Part shown: positions 1 through 8,016 of the stretch, in pieces | Layout: every line of letters begins with the position of its first letter | Numbering within the stretch: the first letter of the stretch is position 1 | Assembly (NCBI GenBank): GCA_947625455.1 | Contig: CANQOJ010000005.1 | Span: 1-29,037 of the forward strand | Direction: 5' to 3' | Source of the DNA: an uncultured Clostridia bacterium | GTDB taxonomy: Bacteria > Bacillota > Clostridia > Oscillospirales > Ruminococcaceae | Length of the DNA: 29,037 nucleotides | The notes under the pieces: generated by a model | The model's input: the letters and a program-made list of their open reading frames with translations, nothing else | What the model was told of the DNA's origin: nothing | Databases searched by the model: none | Translations under genes and position numbers: made by a program

Positions 1-642
1 TTTCATAAATTTACCCAAGACCGCAGCAGCACCTCCAACTCCACCAAAGGCACAGGCTTGGGCATGGCTATCAGCAAACTGCTTGTCAATGCTATGGGAG
101 GAGAGATACGTGTAGAGAGCGAATTGGACAAAGGCAGTACGTTTACGGTTGAAGTTCCCGCTGAAATTTGTGAAATTCCCGACTATCTGAAAACACATAC
201 AGACGCTGCTGAAAAAACATCTGACAATTTCAATAACGATGTCAGGTCAATGAAAATTCTTGTAGCCGAGGATAACGAACTGAATGCCGAAATACTGTTG
301 GAGATATTGAGTCAGTTTGGTTTTGTTCCGGTACATGCGCAGAACGGTCAGGAGGCTGTGGAGATCTTTGAGAGATCAAAGATAAACGAGTTTACAATCA
401 TCCTTATGGATATGCGGATGCCTGTTCTGGACGGCTGTGAGGCGTCATCAAGAATCAGGAGACTTGACCGAGAAGACGCCAAAACGGTTACCATTTTTGC
501 CTGCACCGCAAACAGTTTTCAAGAGGACAGGGAAAAGGCTTTAGCCAGCGGCATGAATGACTTTTTAACAAAGCCGATCGATATCAATGCCATGCTCCGC
601 AAAATGGAAAAAATCGAACATGAAAAACATAATGTGCAATGA
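1..642 (+). CDS. Hybrid sensor histidine kinase/response regulator, C-terminal part (5' truncated by window edge)
   Basis: The reading frame is open from base 1, so the gene starts before the window. The first 50 or so residues are the end of a HATPase_c domain: a GTGLGMAISK G2-type ATP-binding motif, then the usual GGEIRVES and GSTFTVEVP strands. A linker leads to a complete receiver domain starting at MKILVAEDN. It has the acidic pocket (ED), the phosphoacceptor Asp in LMDMRMPVLDG, the Thr of ACTAN and the Lys of LTKPI. This is a hybrid kinase whose receiver probably passes phosphate onward. The next gene starts 9 bases after the stop and encodes a solute-binding lipoprotein, so the kinase may sense ligand through that protein (inference). 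The sensory part is outside the window. Confidence 0.93.
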   Translation, partial: FHKFTQDRSSTSNSTKGTGLGMAISKLLVNAMGGEIRVESELDKGSTFTVEVPAEICEIPDYLKTHTDAAEKTSDNFNNDVRSMKILVAEDNELNAEILLEILSQFGFVPVHAQNGQEAVEIFERSKINEFTIILMDMRMPVLDGCEASSRIRRLDREDAKTVTIFACTANSFQEDREKALASGMNDFLTKPIDINAMLRKMEKIEHEKHNVQ

Positions 643-651
643 GGAGAAAAA

Positions 652-2037
652 ATGAAAAGAAAAATTACTGCATTTTTATTACTGATCATTTTAGCGGTGT
701 CATTCTGTCTTTCCGGTTGTTCTGAACTTCCAAAAACAGAAAAGGAAATTATTATAAAAGTACCTCATTCCAATACAATGAATTGCATCGCCAATGAAAA
801 TATAAAAAATGTCTATACTCTACTCGAACTTGCAAGCCAGGATTTTATTGCACAATACGACAAAAATGTAAAAATAAAAGTCGTAGAATTTGAAAGCGGC
901 GAAGAAACGAAAGCCATCACAAATTCTTTCGGAACAAGCGATGCAGCAGATATATTATATGACGGATTTTTCAATATGAGTTCGTTTATCCATACGGGAA
1001 AAGTCGTTCCGATAGACGATGTCCTTACGCCTGAAATGGAAAAAGATATATATCCTGCGTTTCTGGAACACGGACGATTTAATAATAAGCTCTATATGAT
1101 GCCTTATATGAGTTCCGAGAACATTCTCATATATAACAGGGAAATGCTTGAGCAATATGACTTGGGAGAATATATTGACGAGGGAGAAGTTATCTCAGAA
1201 TGGAGCATTGAGGACTGGACAAAGATACTGGATACGCTTGCGGACGGATTTGCAAAAGAGGGCAAAGGCAAAGTTCCCATGATGATGTACGCAAAGGATA
1301 ATCAGGGCGATACGCACATAATGACAATGCTGCGTGCTTTCGGCGGTGATTTGTTTGACAGCAGCAATCAGTTTGATCTTGCGGATAATCCCGATATAAT
1401 TGCTGCACTAAGGTGGCTTCAGAATGGTGTAGATCGGGGCTGGTATCTGCCTGCTCCATATTACAAGACCATGTCCGATAACAGCAGTAAATTTAAAATG
1501 GACGAGCTTACTTTTTATAACTTTAATCTGGGAAGTTCAACGTACAGCAGAGTAAAAGAGGATTACAATGCGGAAACTAAAACATTCAAGAAATATGGTT
1601 TTGTGAATTACCCGGGCAATCACTGCACTATTTTCAACGAGGGATTTGAGGTTTTCGATAACGGCGACATAGAAAAAATAGAGATTGCTAAAGATTTCAT
1701 AAGATATTTCTATGAAACCGATAAATGGCTTGAATGTTCCGCCGGAAGTATCCCGGTAAGTAAAAAAGTCATGGAAAAATATAAAGATGATATATTACTT
1801 TTGGAGGCGTTTTCACAGAATTCTGTCAATTCAGTAGATTATACGCATAATCTCCCGAATTGGCAGGGCAGTGAAGATTCTGTCAGGAACGTATTTTACA
1901 AAGAAATAGCGCTTCTGATGCTCAAGGATGCGGATGGTAATTTTGCTGTTACGCCCGAAGAATGTGCGGAAAATTTGCAAAAAAAATTAAATGCAGCTAT
2001 ATCGGAAGGACAAAAAAACAGTACACTTCATGACTAA
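652..2037 (+). CDS. Extracellular solute-binding lipoprotein (ABC sugar-type SBP)
   Basis: This 461-residue protein starts with a lipoprotein signal peptide (charged MKRK, hydrophobic core, lipobox LSGC with Cys23). The rest resembles family 1 extracellular solute-binding proteins. Typical blocks are the DILYDGFFNMSSFI and KLYMMPYMSSENILIYNREML regions, the EDWTKILDTLADG segment and the C-terminal PVSKKVMEKY. The start is set by GAGGAG 6 bases before the ATG. It follows the hybrid kinase closely and is probably cotranscribed with it. No permease or ATPase gene follows, so it may serve as a ligand sensor for the kinase or work with transporters encoded elsewhere. The ligand is not evident; an oligosaccharide is the family default. 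Confidence 0.85.
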   Translation: MKRKITAFLLLIILAVSFCLSGCSELPKTEKEIIIKVPHSNTMNCIANENIKNVYTLLELASQDFIAQYDKNVKIKVVEFESGEETKAITNSFGTSDAADILYDGFFNMSSFIHTGKVVPIDDVLTPEMEKDIYPAFLEHGRFNNKLYMMPYMSSENILIYNREMLEQYDLGEYIDEGEVISEWSIEDWTKILDTLADGFAKEGKGKVPMMMYAKDNQGDTHIMTMLRAFGGDLFDSSNQFDLADNPDIIAALRWLQNGVDRGWYLPAPYYKTMSDNSSKFKMDELTFYNFNLGSSTYSRVKEDYNAETKTFKKYGFVNYPGNHCTIFNEGFEVFDNGDIEKIEIAKDFIRYFYETDKWLECSAGSIPVSKKVMEKYKDDILLLEAFSQNSVNSVDYTHNLPNWQGSEDSVRNVFYKEIALLMLKDADGNFAVTPEECAENLQKKLNAAISEGQKNSTLHD

Positions 2038-2085
2038 GTAACAGAGCTTGCAAAAGACAACAACTTAATTCCTGCCTGAAAGAAA

Positions 2086-2121
2086 TAACGGTATCAGCAA
2101 CGAATTGCGCTGATACCGTTA
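2086..2121 (+). terminator. Hairpin downstream of the SBP gene, possible terminator
   Basis: A perfect 13-bp stem (TAACGGTATCAGC and its complement) encloses a 10-base loop, 49 bases after the SBP stop. On the plus strand it is followed by ATTGTAAG, a poor U tract, so termination is likely but not certain. Confidence 0.5.
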
Positions 2122-2209
2122 ATTGTAAGCAGAAATATCCAATGGCATGAGTCTTATTTGGGACTTATTGATATGAAAAGTTAGGACAAATTACTGAAAA
2201 ATAGAAATG

Positions 2210-2268
2210 TTGTATCTTTCACAAACCGCGTAGAATAGCGATTTTTGATAAGTTACCGAAAGATACAA
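2210..2268. repeat. 11-bp inverted repeat pair in the 2038-2599 intergenic region
   Basis: TTGTATCTTTC at 2210-2220 is repeated as its exact complement at 2258-2268, with 37 bases between. A looser direct similarity (TTACTGAAAAATA and TTACCGAAAGATA) lies in and beside it. It sits just upstream of a tRNA 3'-end-like sequence and may be part of an old element end. No gene is visible between 2038 and 2599. Confidence 0.5.
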
Positions 2269-2284
2269 AATGCTAAAGGCTTGA

Positions 2285-2307
2285 TTCAATTCCCGTACGG
2301 GTCACCA
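2285..2307 (+). other. tRNA 3'-end-like fragment (possible attachment-site scar)
   Basis: The 23 bases have the exact spacing of a tRNA 3' end: T-loop TTCAATT, 3' T-stem CCCGT, 7-base acceptor strand ACGGGTC, discriminator A, then CCA. The acceptor strand fits a tRNA-Lys-type GACCCGT partner. No 5' half and no matching 5' T-stem is present (CTTGA instead of ACGGG), so it is not a gene. A 3' tRNA end without the rest is what integration at a tRNA gene leaves behind. Confidence 0.4.
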
Positions 2308-2308
2308 G

Positions 2309-2344
2309 CTAGAGGCTAGAGTTTAAGAAGTTAGAGGCTAGAAT
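2309..2344 (+). repeat. Heptanucleotide tandem repeat, copy 1
   Basis: Units read CTAGAGG, CTAGAGT, TTAAGAAG (8 bases), TTAGAGG, CTAGAAT. The same 7-base period and consensus (YTAGARG) recur at 4909, 8036 and 28681. Confidence 0.7.
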
Positions 2345-2374
2345 TTGTGGTTCTAGTCTCTTTCTTCTTTTTCT
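2333..2374 (+). terminator. Rho-independent terminator formed partly from the heptad repeat
   Basis: AGAGGCTAGAA (2333-2343) pairs with TTCTAGTCTCT (2351-2361) through 11 bp including one G-U, with a 7-base loop. A T-rich tail (TTCTTCTTTTTCT) follows on the plus strand. Confidence 0.6.
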
Positions 2375-2439
2375 GTATGAATGTAGAAATTAAATCTATG
2401 TCCTAATAATCCACTGTACACTATGTGTCTAAAAAACAC

Positions 2440-2468
2440 TTGACAACTTTCCCATATTGTGTTATAAT
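2440..2468 (+). promoter_or_regulatory. Consensus sigma-A promoter for the 2600-3283 lipoprotein gene
   Basis: TTGACA at 2440-2445 and TATAAT at 2463-2468 are separated by exactly 17 bases, a perfect match. The transcript would have a leader of about 125 bases before the ATG at 2600. Confidence 0.85.
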
Positions 2469-2599
2469 CATAATAAAGGAGGTATATTAAATTATCACAA
2501 CATATCAGCATATATTTTACTAAAAAGAGGTGAATTTGAACAGCATTTATTTCAGCATTAGTCCTTGAAAACATTTTACTACAAACGGAGGTAATATTC

Positions 2600-3283
2600 A
2601 TGAAAAATAATTTAAAATTGCGCGGTATCAGCGCGGCACTGGTTCTTTCAATGTTTTTGGCAGGCTGTACCGAACAGCCTAACAACTCCCCGTCAGATAC
2701 GCCCTTAAATAGTGAAACTCAGTCATCAAACGAAAGTTCAAAAGCTGACGAAACGTCAAACGAGAACTCAAAACCCGACGAAACATCAAACGAGAGTTCA
2801 AACGCTGACGAAACATCATCAGATAGTTCACAAGCCGATAAAATCAGCATAAATGACGATGTTGTGTGGGGCTTGGGCAAGACTGTCGAGGAACTTACAC
2901 AAAAGTACGGCGAGAAAACAAGCAGTGATGATGTTGATTACGTTTGTGCGTTTGAGAACGGTTACGGGCGTTACGGGATAGACGACGGCGTTTGCACGAA
3001 GATTGTCGGCATAGAAACCGAGGATATCCTTAAAGGAGAGTACTCGGTGATGAATTACGAGGAGTTAAAAACCCGTTCAGGGATTGATTACTGGTATATC
3101 GGCACTGAACCCGATGATATGTACGAAAATTGGTGGGCATATTTCACGCACCCCTCCTACAACGGCGTTACTTTTGCCGTTTATTCCCAGACGGCAACAG
3201 ACGAGGTATCATCTGAAACACACTTTGAATTATGGCTCAAAGAACCCGCTGATGTTGTCGGACCGTCGAATTACAACGGCTAA
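2600..3283 (+). CDS. Hypothetical lipoprotein with decapeptide repeats
   Basis: The 227-residue product has a lipoprotein signal peptide with lipobox LAGC (Cys23) and is therefore expected on the outer face of the membrane. Residues 43-82 are four 10-residue repeats of the type SNESSKADET, rich in Ser, Asn, Glu and Asp, which look like a flexible wall-spanning stalk. A small domain rich in Tyr, Trp and Asp follows (about residues 88-227), which I do not recognise. An excellent site (GGAGGT, 7 bases before the ATG) sets the start. It has its own consensus promoter and a shared terminator, so it is a monocistronic unit. Confidence 0.85.
   Translation: MKNNLKLRGISAALVLSMFLAGCTEQPNNSPSDTPLNSETQSSNESSKADETSNENSKPDETSNESSNADETSSDSSQADKISINDDVVWGLGKTVEELTQKYGEKTSSDDVDYVCAFENGYGRYGIDDGVCTKIVGIETEDILKGEYSVMNYEELKTRSGIDYWYIGTEPDDMYENWWAYFTHPSYNGVTFAVYSQTATDEVSSETHFELWLKEPADVVGPSNYNG
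2726..2845 (+). repeat. Four 30-bp coding tandem repeats
   Basis: Units begin at 2726, 2756, 2786 and 2816. The first three are close copies (TCAAACGARARYTCAAA start), and the fourth has diverged. The 30-bp unit keeps the frame, so copy number could vary without breaking the gene. Confidence 0.85.
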
Positions 3284-3311
3284 TATCTAATACATTTAAC
3301 GAAATATAAAA

Positions 3312-3338
3312 AAGGCGCAGGCAAGTTGCTTGCGCCTT
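3312..3338. terminator. Bidirectional terminator between convergent genes
   Basis: A 12-bp stem (AAGGCGCAGGCA with TGCTTGCGCCTT, one G-U) closes a 3-base loop. A-rich sequence on the left gives a T run on the minus strand, and ATCTATTT follows on the plus strand. It separates the lipoprotein gene from the minus-strand gene ending at 3345. Confidence 0.8.
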
Positions 3339-3344
3339 ATCTAT

Positions 3345-4505
3345 TTAGAAAATCACTTTGGTCTTGTTTATTAGTTTCTCAACATTTTTTGGATTCATGT
3401 AGTAATCTATCTGATTTGGAGATTTGATTTCTTCTTTTTTCAACAGATTGTGTACATATTGCTCAAGACGGATTTGCAAATCATCATATAAGTCGTCCGG
3501 CATATCATCCGGTGCGTCAATCCCGTAGTGTTTTGAAAATGTTTTCAGTATTTCAATCCAAATAACGTTTGTAATATAAGTACAAAACGAGTCCTCTATC
3601 CAGTAGTCAATCTTTGTTTTATGAAATTTCCTGCCAATTTCTTTCACCGCAAAATACGGAACAAAATCAAGCACTCCTTTCCATATGTCCGCAAAGCAGT
3701 AATCATATTCGCCGTCCTGAATTGAACTTAAGTATTCAACCGCGTCAGCCCTGATTATATTCACCTTTTCTTTGTGTTCAAACTGCGGGAGAATGTATTC
3801 GCTGAAAAGGTCTATAACGTCCTGTTCCTTTTCAATTACGGTAATTGAACTGACATCATCTTTCAGTGACGCCATATATGTATAATATCCCAGCCCGCAG
3901 CCAAGTGTAAGAACTTTTCCGAATGAATGGTTTATCGCATTCTTCATGGTACAAATTTCATTCGGCGTAACCGTCATCCATGTTGTATCCTTGCTTATCT
4001 GCGATATTGCGGGATACGAAACCTTTTGCGTAAAACAGCCTATGCGCGACACTGCGGTAAAAATGTCAGGCATGATGCTTGGCGTATCGTACATAAAAAG
4101 CTCAAACGGCATAAAATCCATATAATGAAATTTATAGTCGCCTGCTTGCTTGTCTTTAAAATCTATATTCTTAATATAAGGATTTTGCTGAAACTCCGAG
4201 ACATCAAATACCTTGCTGTTTCTTGAAAGTTCAGCCATATATGTCACTGTCGAGTATGAAGCTTCATCAAATTTTTGCCTAAAAGCTGACATCATCACAA
4301 TCCTCAGCATTAACTCCTCTGTCGAATATTCTGTTTCATTTTCCGTTTCAACAGCAAACTTCCTTAACAATTCCAGATTGTCGGGCATAACGGTATTGTT
4401 GCTTATAGCTGTGGACATAAAAGAATCAAAATAAGAAAATATTATCCTTTCTCTCTCAATCCCCACTATTTTCAGCGCAATTCTTTTTGTGTTGTCAATT
4501 TTCAT
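3345..4505 (-). CDS. SAM-dependent methyltransferase-fold protein of unknown substrate
   Basis: In this 386-residue protein, residues 196-275 look like a class I SAM-binding Rossmann fold. The pattern is KVLTLGCGLGYYTYMA (motif I), then VIEKEQDV with the acidic residue that would hold the ribose, then IIRADAVEYL and YDYCFADIW. The layout recalls spermidine synthase-like and related methyltransferases. The N-terminal 190 residues and the C-terminal helical part are not recognised. AGGAGT precedes the ATG, and a strong promoter lies 44-72 bases upstream. It is a single-gene unit facing the lipoprotein gene. Activity and target are unknown, and an aminopropyltransferase-like role cannot be excluded. 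Confidence 0.75.
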   Translation of the reverse strand: MKIDNTKRIALKIVGIERERIIFSYFDSFMSTAISNNTVMPDNLELLRKFAVETENETEYSTEELMLRIVMMSAFRQKFDEASYSTVTYMAELSRNSKVFDVSEFQQNPYIKNIDFKDKQAGDYKFHYMDFMPFELFMYDTPSIMPDIFTAVSRIGCFTQKVSYPAISQISKDTTWMTVTPNEICTMKNAINHSFGKVLTLGCGLGYYTYMASLKDDVSSITVIEKEQDVIDLFSEYILPQFEHKEKVNIIRADAVEYLSSIQDGEYDYCFADIWKGVLDFVPYFAVKEIGRKFHKTKIDYWIEDSFCTYITNVIWIEILKTFSKHYGIDAPDDMPDDLYDDLQIRLEQYVHNLLKKEEIKSPNQIDYYMNPKNVEKLINKTKVIF

Positions 4506-4548
4506 TTTGGTACTCCTTTAGTTGCAACGGCATATTGCAGTTTTTATC

Positions 4549-4577
4549 ATTGTACCACATTTTCCCATAAAAGTCAA
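4549..4577 (-). promoter_or_regulatory. Promoter of the SAM-fold protein gene
   Basis: On the minus strand, TTGACT (4577-4572) and TACAAT (4554-4549) are 17 bases apart. The same hexamers and spacing recur at 15462-15490. Confidence 0.75.
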
Positions 4578-4723
4578 CAGAAAATCAAGAGGTTAAAGTT
4601 TGGAACAATTTTTCTTTGCACAATTTTGCAGTCAATCCCCCCGCACGAGATTTTTTTCAAAATTGACGGAGGGATTTATAAAATTTGATAAATTCTTTTG
4701 TCAGCGAAAGCAAGTTGTTTGTT

Positions 4724-4891
4724 CTAACCCGCAATCTTATCGGCGACAATGTTCATAACTTTCCAGATTGCGCAGATAATCCCGAAAAGTATAACGGCGG
4801 GTACGGCGAAAACAGCGATTATTGCCGTACCCGTGTAACAGACGATTTTAACTCCAAGCTTGCGCGCAGGAGAGTTGGTGTTGAGTTTCAT
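4724..4891 (-). CDS. Small membrane protein, 55 residues, hypothetical
   Basis: This short minus-strand frame starts with ATG at 4891 after AAGGGGAT (about 9 bases upstream). It encodes a basic N-terminus (MKLNTNSPARKLGVK), one strongly hydrophobic segment (about residues 16-44, rich in Ile, Val, Ala and Phe) and a short polar tail ending at TAG. Composition and ribosome binding site support a real single-pass membrane peptide. It lies downstream of the Bce-like permease gene on the same strand, 222 bases away across a hairpin and a heptad repeat, so a link to that module is possible but unproven. The plus-strand frame across the same bases has no such features. Confidence 0.6.
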   Translation of the reverse strand: MKLNTNSPARKLGVKIVCYTGTAIIAVFAVPAVILFGIICAIWKVMNIVADKIAG

Positions 4892-4908
4892 GTTTAAATT
4901 ATCCCCTT

Positions 4909-4943
4909 TTAGAAGTTAGAGATTAGAAGCTAGAGTTGGAATT
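4909..4943 (-). repeat. Heptanucleotide tandem repeat, copy 2
   Basis: On the plus strand the units read TTAGAAG, TTAGAGA, TTAGAAG, CTAGAGT, TGGAATT. It lies directly upstream of the ribosome binding site of the 55-residue membrane protein gene. Confidence 0.65.
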
Positions 4944-5066
4944 ATTAGAGCGTAAACCTTATCGGCGGGCTACGCTCCCATAACTTCAAAACAATCTAAT
5001 ATTATCTGCGTAGTGTTTTGCGCGTAGCGCATAATGCGCGGACACCTAAACTGTATACTTTACACA

Positions 5067-5094
5067 GCGTTATCCGCCGTAAGGCGGATAATGC
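5067..5094 (-). terminator. Strong hairpin after the permease gene
   Basis: GCGTTATCCGCC and GGCGGATAATGC form 12 bp (one G-U) around a GTAA tetraloop, 19 bases after the permease stop on the minus strand. Flanking GTATAC hexamers at 5053-5058 and just beyond the right arm add outer symmetry. There is no U tract, so it may stabilise the 3' end rather than terminate. The rest of 4892-5112 holds the heptad repeat and no further gene. Confidence 0.5.
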
Positions 5095-5112
5095 GTCCAT
5101 TGTATACTGCGT

Positions 5113-7164
5113 TTACTCGCTCACAATGTTATAGTAAGCATTAGATGTTAATTTGTACACAACCGTATAGAACACTGCGTAAACTATTACGCTGATTATA
5201 GTAGTAAAAGCGAACAGCGGTGTGTTGTTAAGCCCGAACGCCAACAAAAGTTTTTGGATTATCGGAAACGCAAACGCTATGTGCATTGCCGCGAAAACAA
5301 GCGGAAGAAAGAATACCGTCAGAAGCTGCGAGTTTATGGTCCTGCGGATATCACGCTTTGTCATGCCGACTTTTCGCATGATTTCAAACCTTGACTGATC
5401 TTCATAGCCTTCCGAAATCTGCTTGTAGTAAATAATCAGCACCGCCGCCGTTATGAACACAACGCTCAGCATTATCCCCAGATAAAACAGCGTCCCGAAA
5501 AGCGAGTAAAACGATTCCCGCTCCATGGCGCTGAAGCCTATTGACAGCCTTGTAACCCCCATATCCGTAAACCCGTTTTCGTCAAACTTTGAAAGCGAGA
5601 ATTTGTCCTTTATGACATCATAGAACTCCCTCTGCTTTTGGGCGTTCTGGTTGGTGTCAAGATAGTACTCAACCCGATAGCCTATCATTCTGTCGCCGTT
5701 GTAGTCGGCTAGGCGGTCAATTCCCTCTGTCGCCGAGAATATATCGGGTACTACCAGCACAACGCTCTGCACTATGTTGGTTGCGCTGTCCATAGCCGCG
5801 GTTATATCATTAAGCCGTTTGGCTATCTTTATGGTTTTCCCATGGTCAAACGAAATGCTGTCGCCCTTTACGCCGCCGCTCGGATCAAACATAAGCGCCT
5901 CGCCGTCAGAGAGCGTTTCATTCCTGCCGTTTGAAGCGTTGTAATCCGAAAGCGGAATGAAAAAGAACGAGCGCAGGTTTGAGTAATAGTCAATGCCGAA
6001 ATTCTCGTCAAGCTCCCTTACGTCAAGAATTACCCTGTCCTCCGTAAGCATACCCGCAATATACGCCTGCTTGTACTTTATGGTGTTCGCGGGGATTATC
6101 CCGTTTTCAAGCGCGGTTTCGTCTATCTTTCCGATAAGCGTGTTCATGGTTTCATCTGTCAGCATTTTCTCGTTGTTTATCCCGAAAGTCAGTTCAATTT
6201 CCCTCGGAAAACGCTTGCTTAATATGCTTTCAAGTCCGAAATAAAGACATGCGGTAGATGAAATCATTACTAAAACCATTGTCGCAAGAATGCAGATTGA
6301 AGCTAAACCCGCGCCGTTGCGTTTCATTCGGAATTTCATTGACGATACAGAAACGAAGTGATTTGGTTTGTAGTAATAACTTTTGTTTTTCTGCAACATA
6401 CGGCAGAATACCACCGAGCCCGATATGAACACAAGATAAGTGCCTATGATGACCATAACAACGGCAACGAAAAATCCCATAAGCGCGGCAACGGGATCTT
6501 TTATCCTCACGGCAATATAATACGCGCCTATAAGCAGGATAACTCCGACAATGCCGAAAAATATGTTGCCCTTAGGCGGTTTTTCGCCGACGTTTTCACT
6601 TTTCAGCAGGGAAACCGCGCTTGAAAATCTCACTTGTCTTATCCCGTTCAACAGCAAAAGCAGGAATATCACCCCGAACAAAATTGCGCTTTGCACAACA
6701 GCCTGCACTGATATGGACAAGTCATACTGCACCTTACCGTGAAGCATATTCACCATTCCGAGTTCTGCGAACTTTGAAACGGCAATTCCTCCGAAAAGAC
6801 CTATAGCTATTGAAATAACGGCAGTGAAAAGCGTTTCCCACAGCAAGATAAGCGCGATATTCCTCTTGCCCATTCCGAGAATGTTGTATAATCCGAACTC
6901 CTTTTTCCTGCGCTTTATAAGAAACGAGTTTGTGTAAAACAGGAAAATTGCCGAGAATATGGCGATAACCCACCCGCCCATTAAAAGCACTTCGCGCATA
7001 ACGTCCGCGCCGTATACCATGTCAATAGCGTTACCCACTGCCAGAAACTCTATGATGTAGTACATCATCACCATACCCGCGCAGGTGAAAATAAACGGCA
7101 GATACAGACGCTTGTTCTTGCGTATGCTGTCAAACGCAAGCCTCGGATAAAACCCTATCTTCAT
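5113..7164 (-). CDS. BceB-like ABC transporter permease (FtsX family)
   Basis: The 683-residue membrane protein opens with FYPRLAFDSIRKNKRLYLPF, typical of BceB/YtrF/VraG-type permeases. It has an FtsX-like core near residues 50-180, further membrane segments around 200-300, one large extracytoplasmic domain (about residues 320-530), and three C-terminal membrane segments. That architecture is known for peptide-antibiotic sensing and resistance transporters. The start overlaps the ATPase stop by 4 bases (ATGA), implying translational coupling. With the upstream kinase and regulator it forms a complete Bce-type module. The family removes or releases cell-wall-active peptides from lipid II-cycle targets; the substrate here is unknown. 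Confidence 0.9.
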   Translation of the reverse strand: MKIGFYPRLAFDSIRKNKRLYLPFIFTCAGMVMMYYIIEFLAVGNAIDMVYGADVMREVLLMGGWVIAIFSAIFLFYTNSFLIKRRKKEFGLYNILGMGKRNIALILLWETLFTAVISIAIGLFGGIAVSKFAELGMVNMLHGKVQYDLSISVQAVVQSAILFGVIFLLLLLNGIRQVRFSSAVSLLKSENVGEKPPKGNIFFGIVGVILLIGAYYIAVRIKDPVAALMGFFVAVVMVIIGTYLVFISGSVVFCRMLQKNKSYYYKPNHFVSVSSMKFRMKRNGAGLASICILATMVLVMISSTACLYFGLESILSKRFPREIELTFGINNEKMLTDETMNTLIGKIDETALENGIIPANTIKYKQAYIAGMLTEDRVILDVRELDENFGIDYYSNLRSFFFIPLSDYNASNGRNETLSDGEALMFDPSGGVKGDSISFDHGKTIKIAKRLNDITAAMDSATNIVQSVVLVVPDIFSATEGIDRLADYNGDRMIGYRVEYYLDTNQNAQKQREFYDVIKDKFSLSKFDENGFTDMGVTRLSIGFSAMERESFYSLFGTLFYLGIMLSVVFITAAVLIIYYKQISEGYEDQSRFEIMRKVGMTKRDIRRTINSQLLTVFFLPLVFAAMHIAFAFPIIQKLLLAFGLNNTPLFAFTTIISVIVYAVFYTVVYKLTSNAYYNIVSE

Positions 7165-7925
7165 TTGTTCATACCCCCTGTCGCAAGCAGGGTAAGCGTA
7201 TCGCTTATTTTTTGGTAGAATTGTTCGCTTGTGTCATGTCCTCTGTAAAGCTGATGAAATACTTCGCCGTCCTTAATGAACAGCACGCGGTTTGACGAGC
7301 TTGCCGCCTTTACAGAGTGAGTTACCATAAGAATGGTCTGACCTATTGCGTTTACCTCGGCAAACAGCTTTAAAAGTTCGTCCGTTGCTTTTGAATCAAG
7401 AGCGCCTGTCGGCTCGTCAGCTAAAATAAGCTTCGGCAATGTAATCATTGCTCTTGCAACTGCGGCGCGCTGTTTCTGCCCGCCAGACACCTCATACGGA
7501 TATTTCTTCAGAAGCGTTGTTATTCCCAGCTTTTCGGCAATCGGCATAAGCCGCATATTCATTTCCTTGTGGCTTTTTCCCGCAAGCACAAGCGGAAGAT
7601 AGATGTTGTCCTCAAGCGTAAAGGTATCGAGAAGATTGAAATCCTGAAAGACAAAGCCCAAATTGTCGCGCCTGAATGACGCAACAGCGGATTCCTTTAG
7701 GTCTTTGAGGTTCATTCCGTCAAGAATTACCGTTCCGCTTGTCGGCTTGTCAAGCGCCGCGAGAATGTTCAGAAGCGTTGTCTTTCCCGAACCCGATTCG
7801 CCCATTATCGCGGTATATTCTCCCGCTTCAATGCTGAAGTTCACGTTTTTCAGCGCTTCGGATTTATTGCCGCCAAAGCGGGCGGAATATATCTTTTTAA
7901 GCCCGCTTACTTCGAGTATGCTCAT
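7161..7925 (-). CDS. BceA-like ABC transporter ATP-binding protein
   Basis: The 254-residue protein has a Walker A (MGESGSGKTT, residues 41-50), Q-loop region (FVFQDFNLL), signature motif (VSGGQKQR), Walker B (LILADEPTGALD) and switch His (VTHS), so it should be an active ATPase. It belongs to the MacB/LolD/BceA type that pairs with FtsX-like permeases. The ATG follows AGGAGG at optimal distance. It is the first gene of the two-gene transporter operon, behind its own promoter and a BceR-type site, and 397 bases downstream of the kinase gene. Confidence 0.94.
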   Translation of the reverse strand: MSILEVSGLKKIYSARFGGNKSEALKNVNFSIEAGEYTAIMGESGSGKTTLLNILAALDKPTSGTVILDGMNLKDLKESAVASFRRDNLGFVFQDFNLLDTFTLEDNIYLPLVLAGKSHKEMNMRLMPIAEKLGITTLLKKYPYEVSGGQKQRAAVARAMITLPKLILADEPTGALDSKATDELLKLFAEVNAIGQTILMVTHSVKAASSSNRVLFIKDGEVFHQLYRGHDTSEQFYQKISDTLTLLATGGMNK

Positions 7926-7956
7926 ATAATTTTCCTCCTAAAAACTTTCTGCATAT

Positions 7957-7986
7957 ATGATAACAAAAATCGGAGGTATTTTGCAA
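7957..7986 (-). promoter_or_regulatory. Predicted promoter of the ABC transporter operon
   Basis: On the minus strand, TTGCAA (7986-7981) and TATCAT (7962-7957) are 18 bases apart, about 25 bases before the Shine-Dalgarno sequence. The imperfect -35 is what one expects for an activated promoter. Confidence 0.55.
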
Positions 7987-8016
7987 TCGATTTGCCTTAC
8001 AATTTAAGCACTCAAT

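Noticed and set aside
2536..2568. Possible 10-codon leader peptide (TTG start after AGAGGTG) before the lipoprotein gene
   Set aside because: Too short and without a terminator/antiterminator pair to support attenuation.
4685..4897. Plus-strand 70-residue frame
   Set aside because: It lacks a ribosome binding site and coding character; the minus strand has a better small gene over the same bases.
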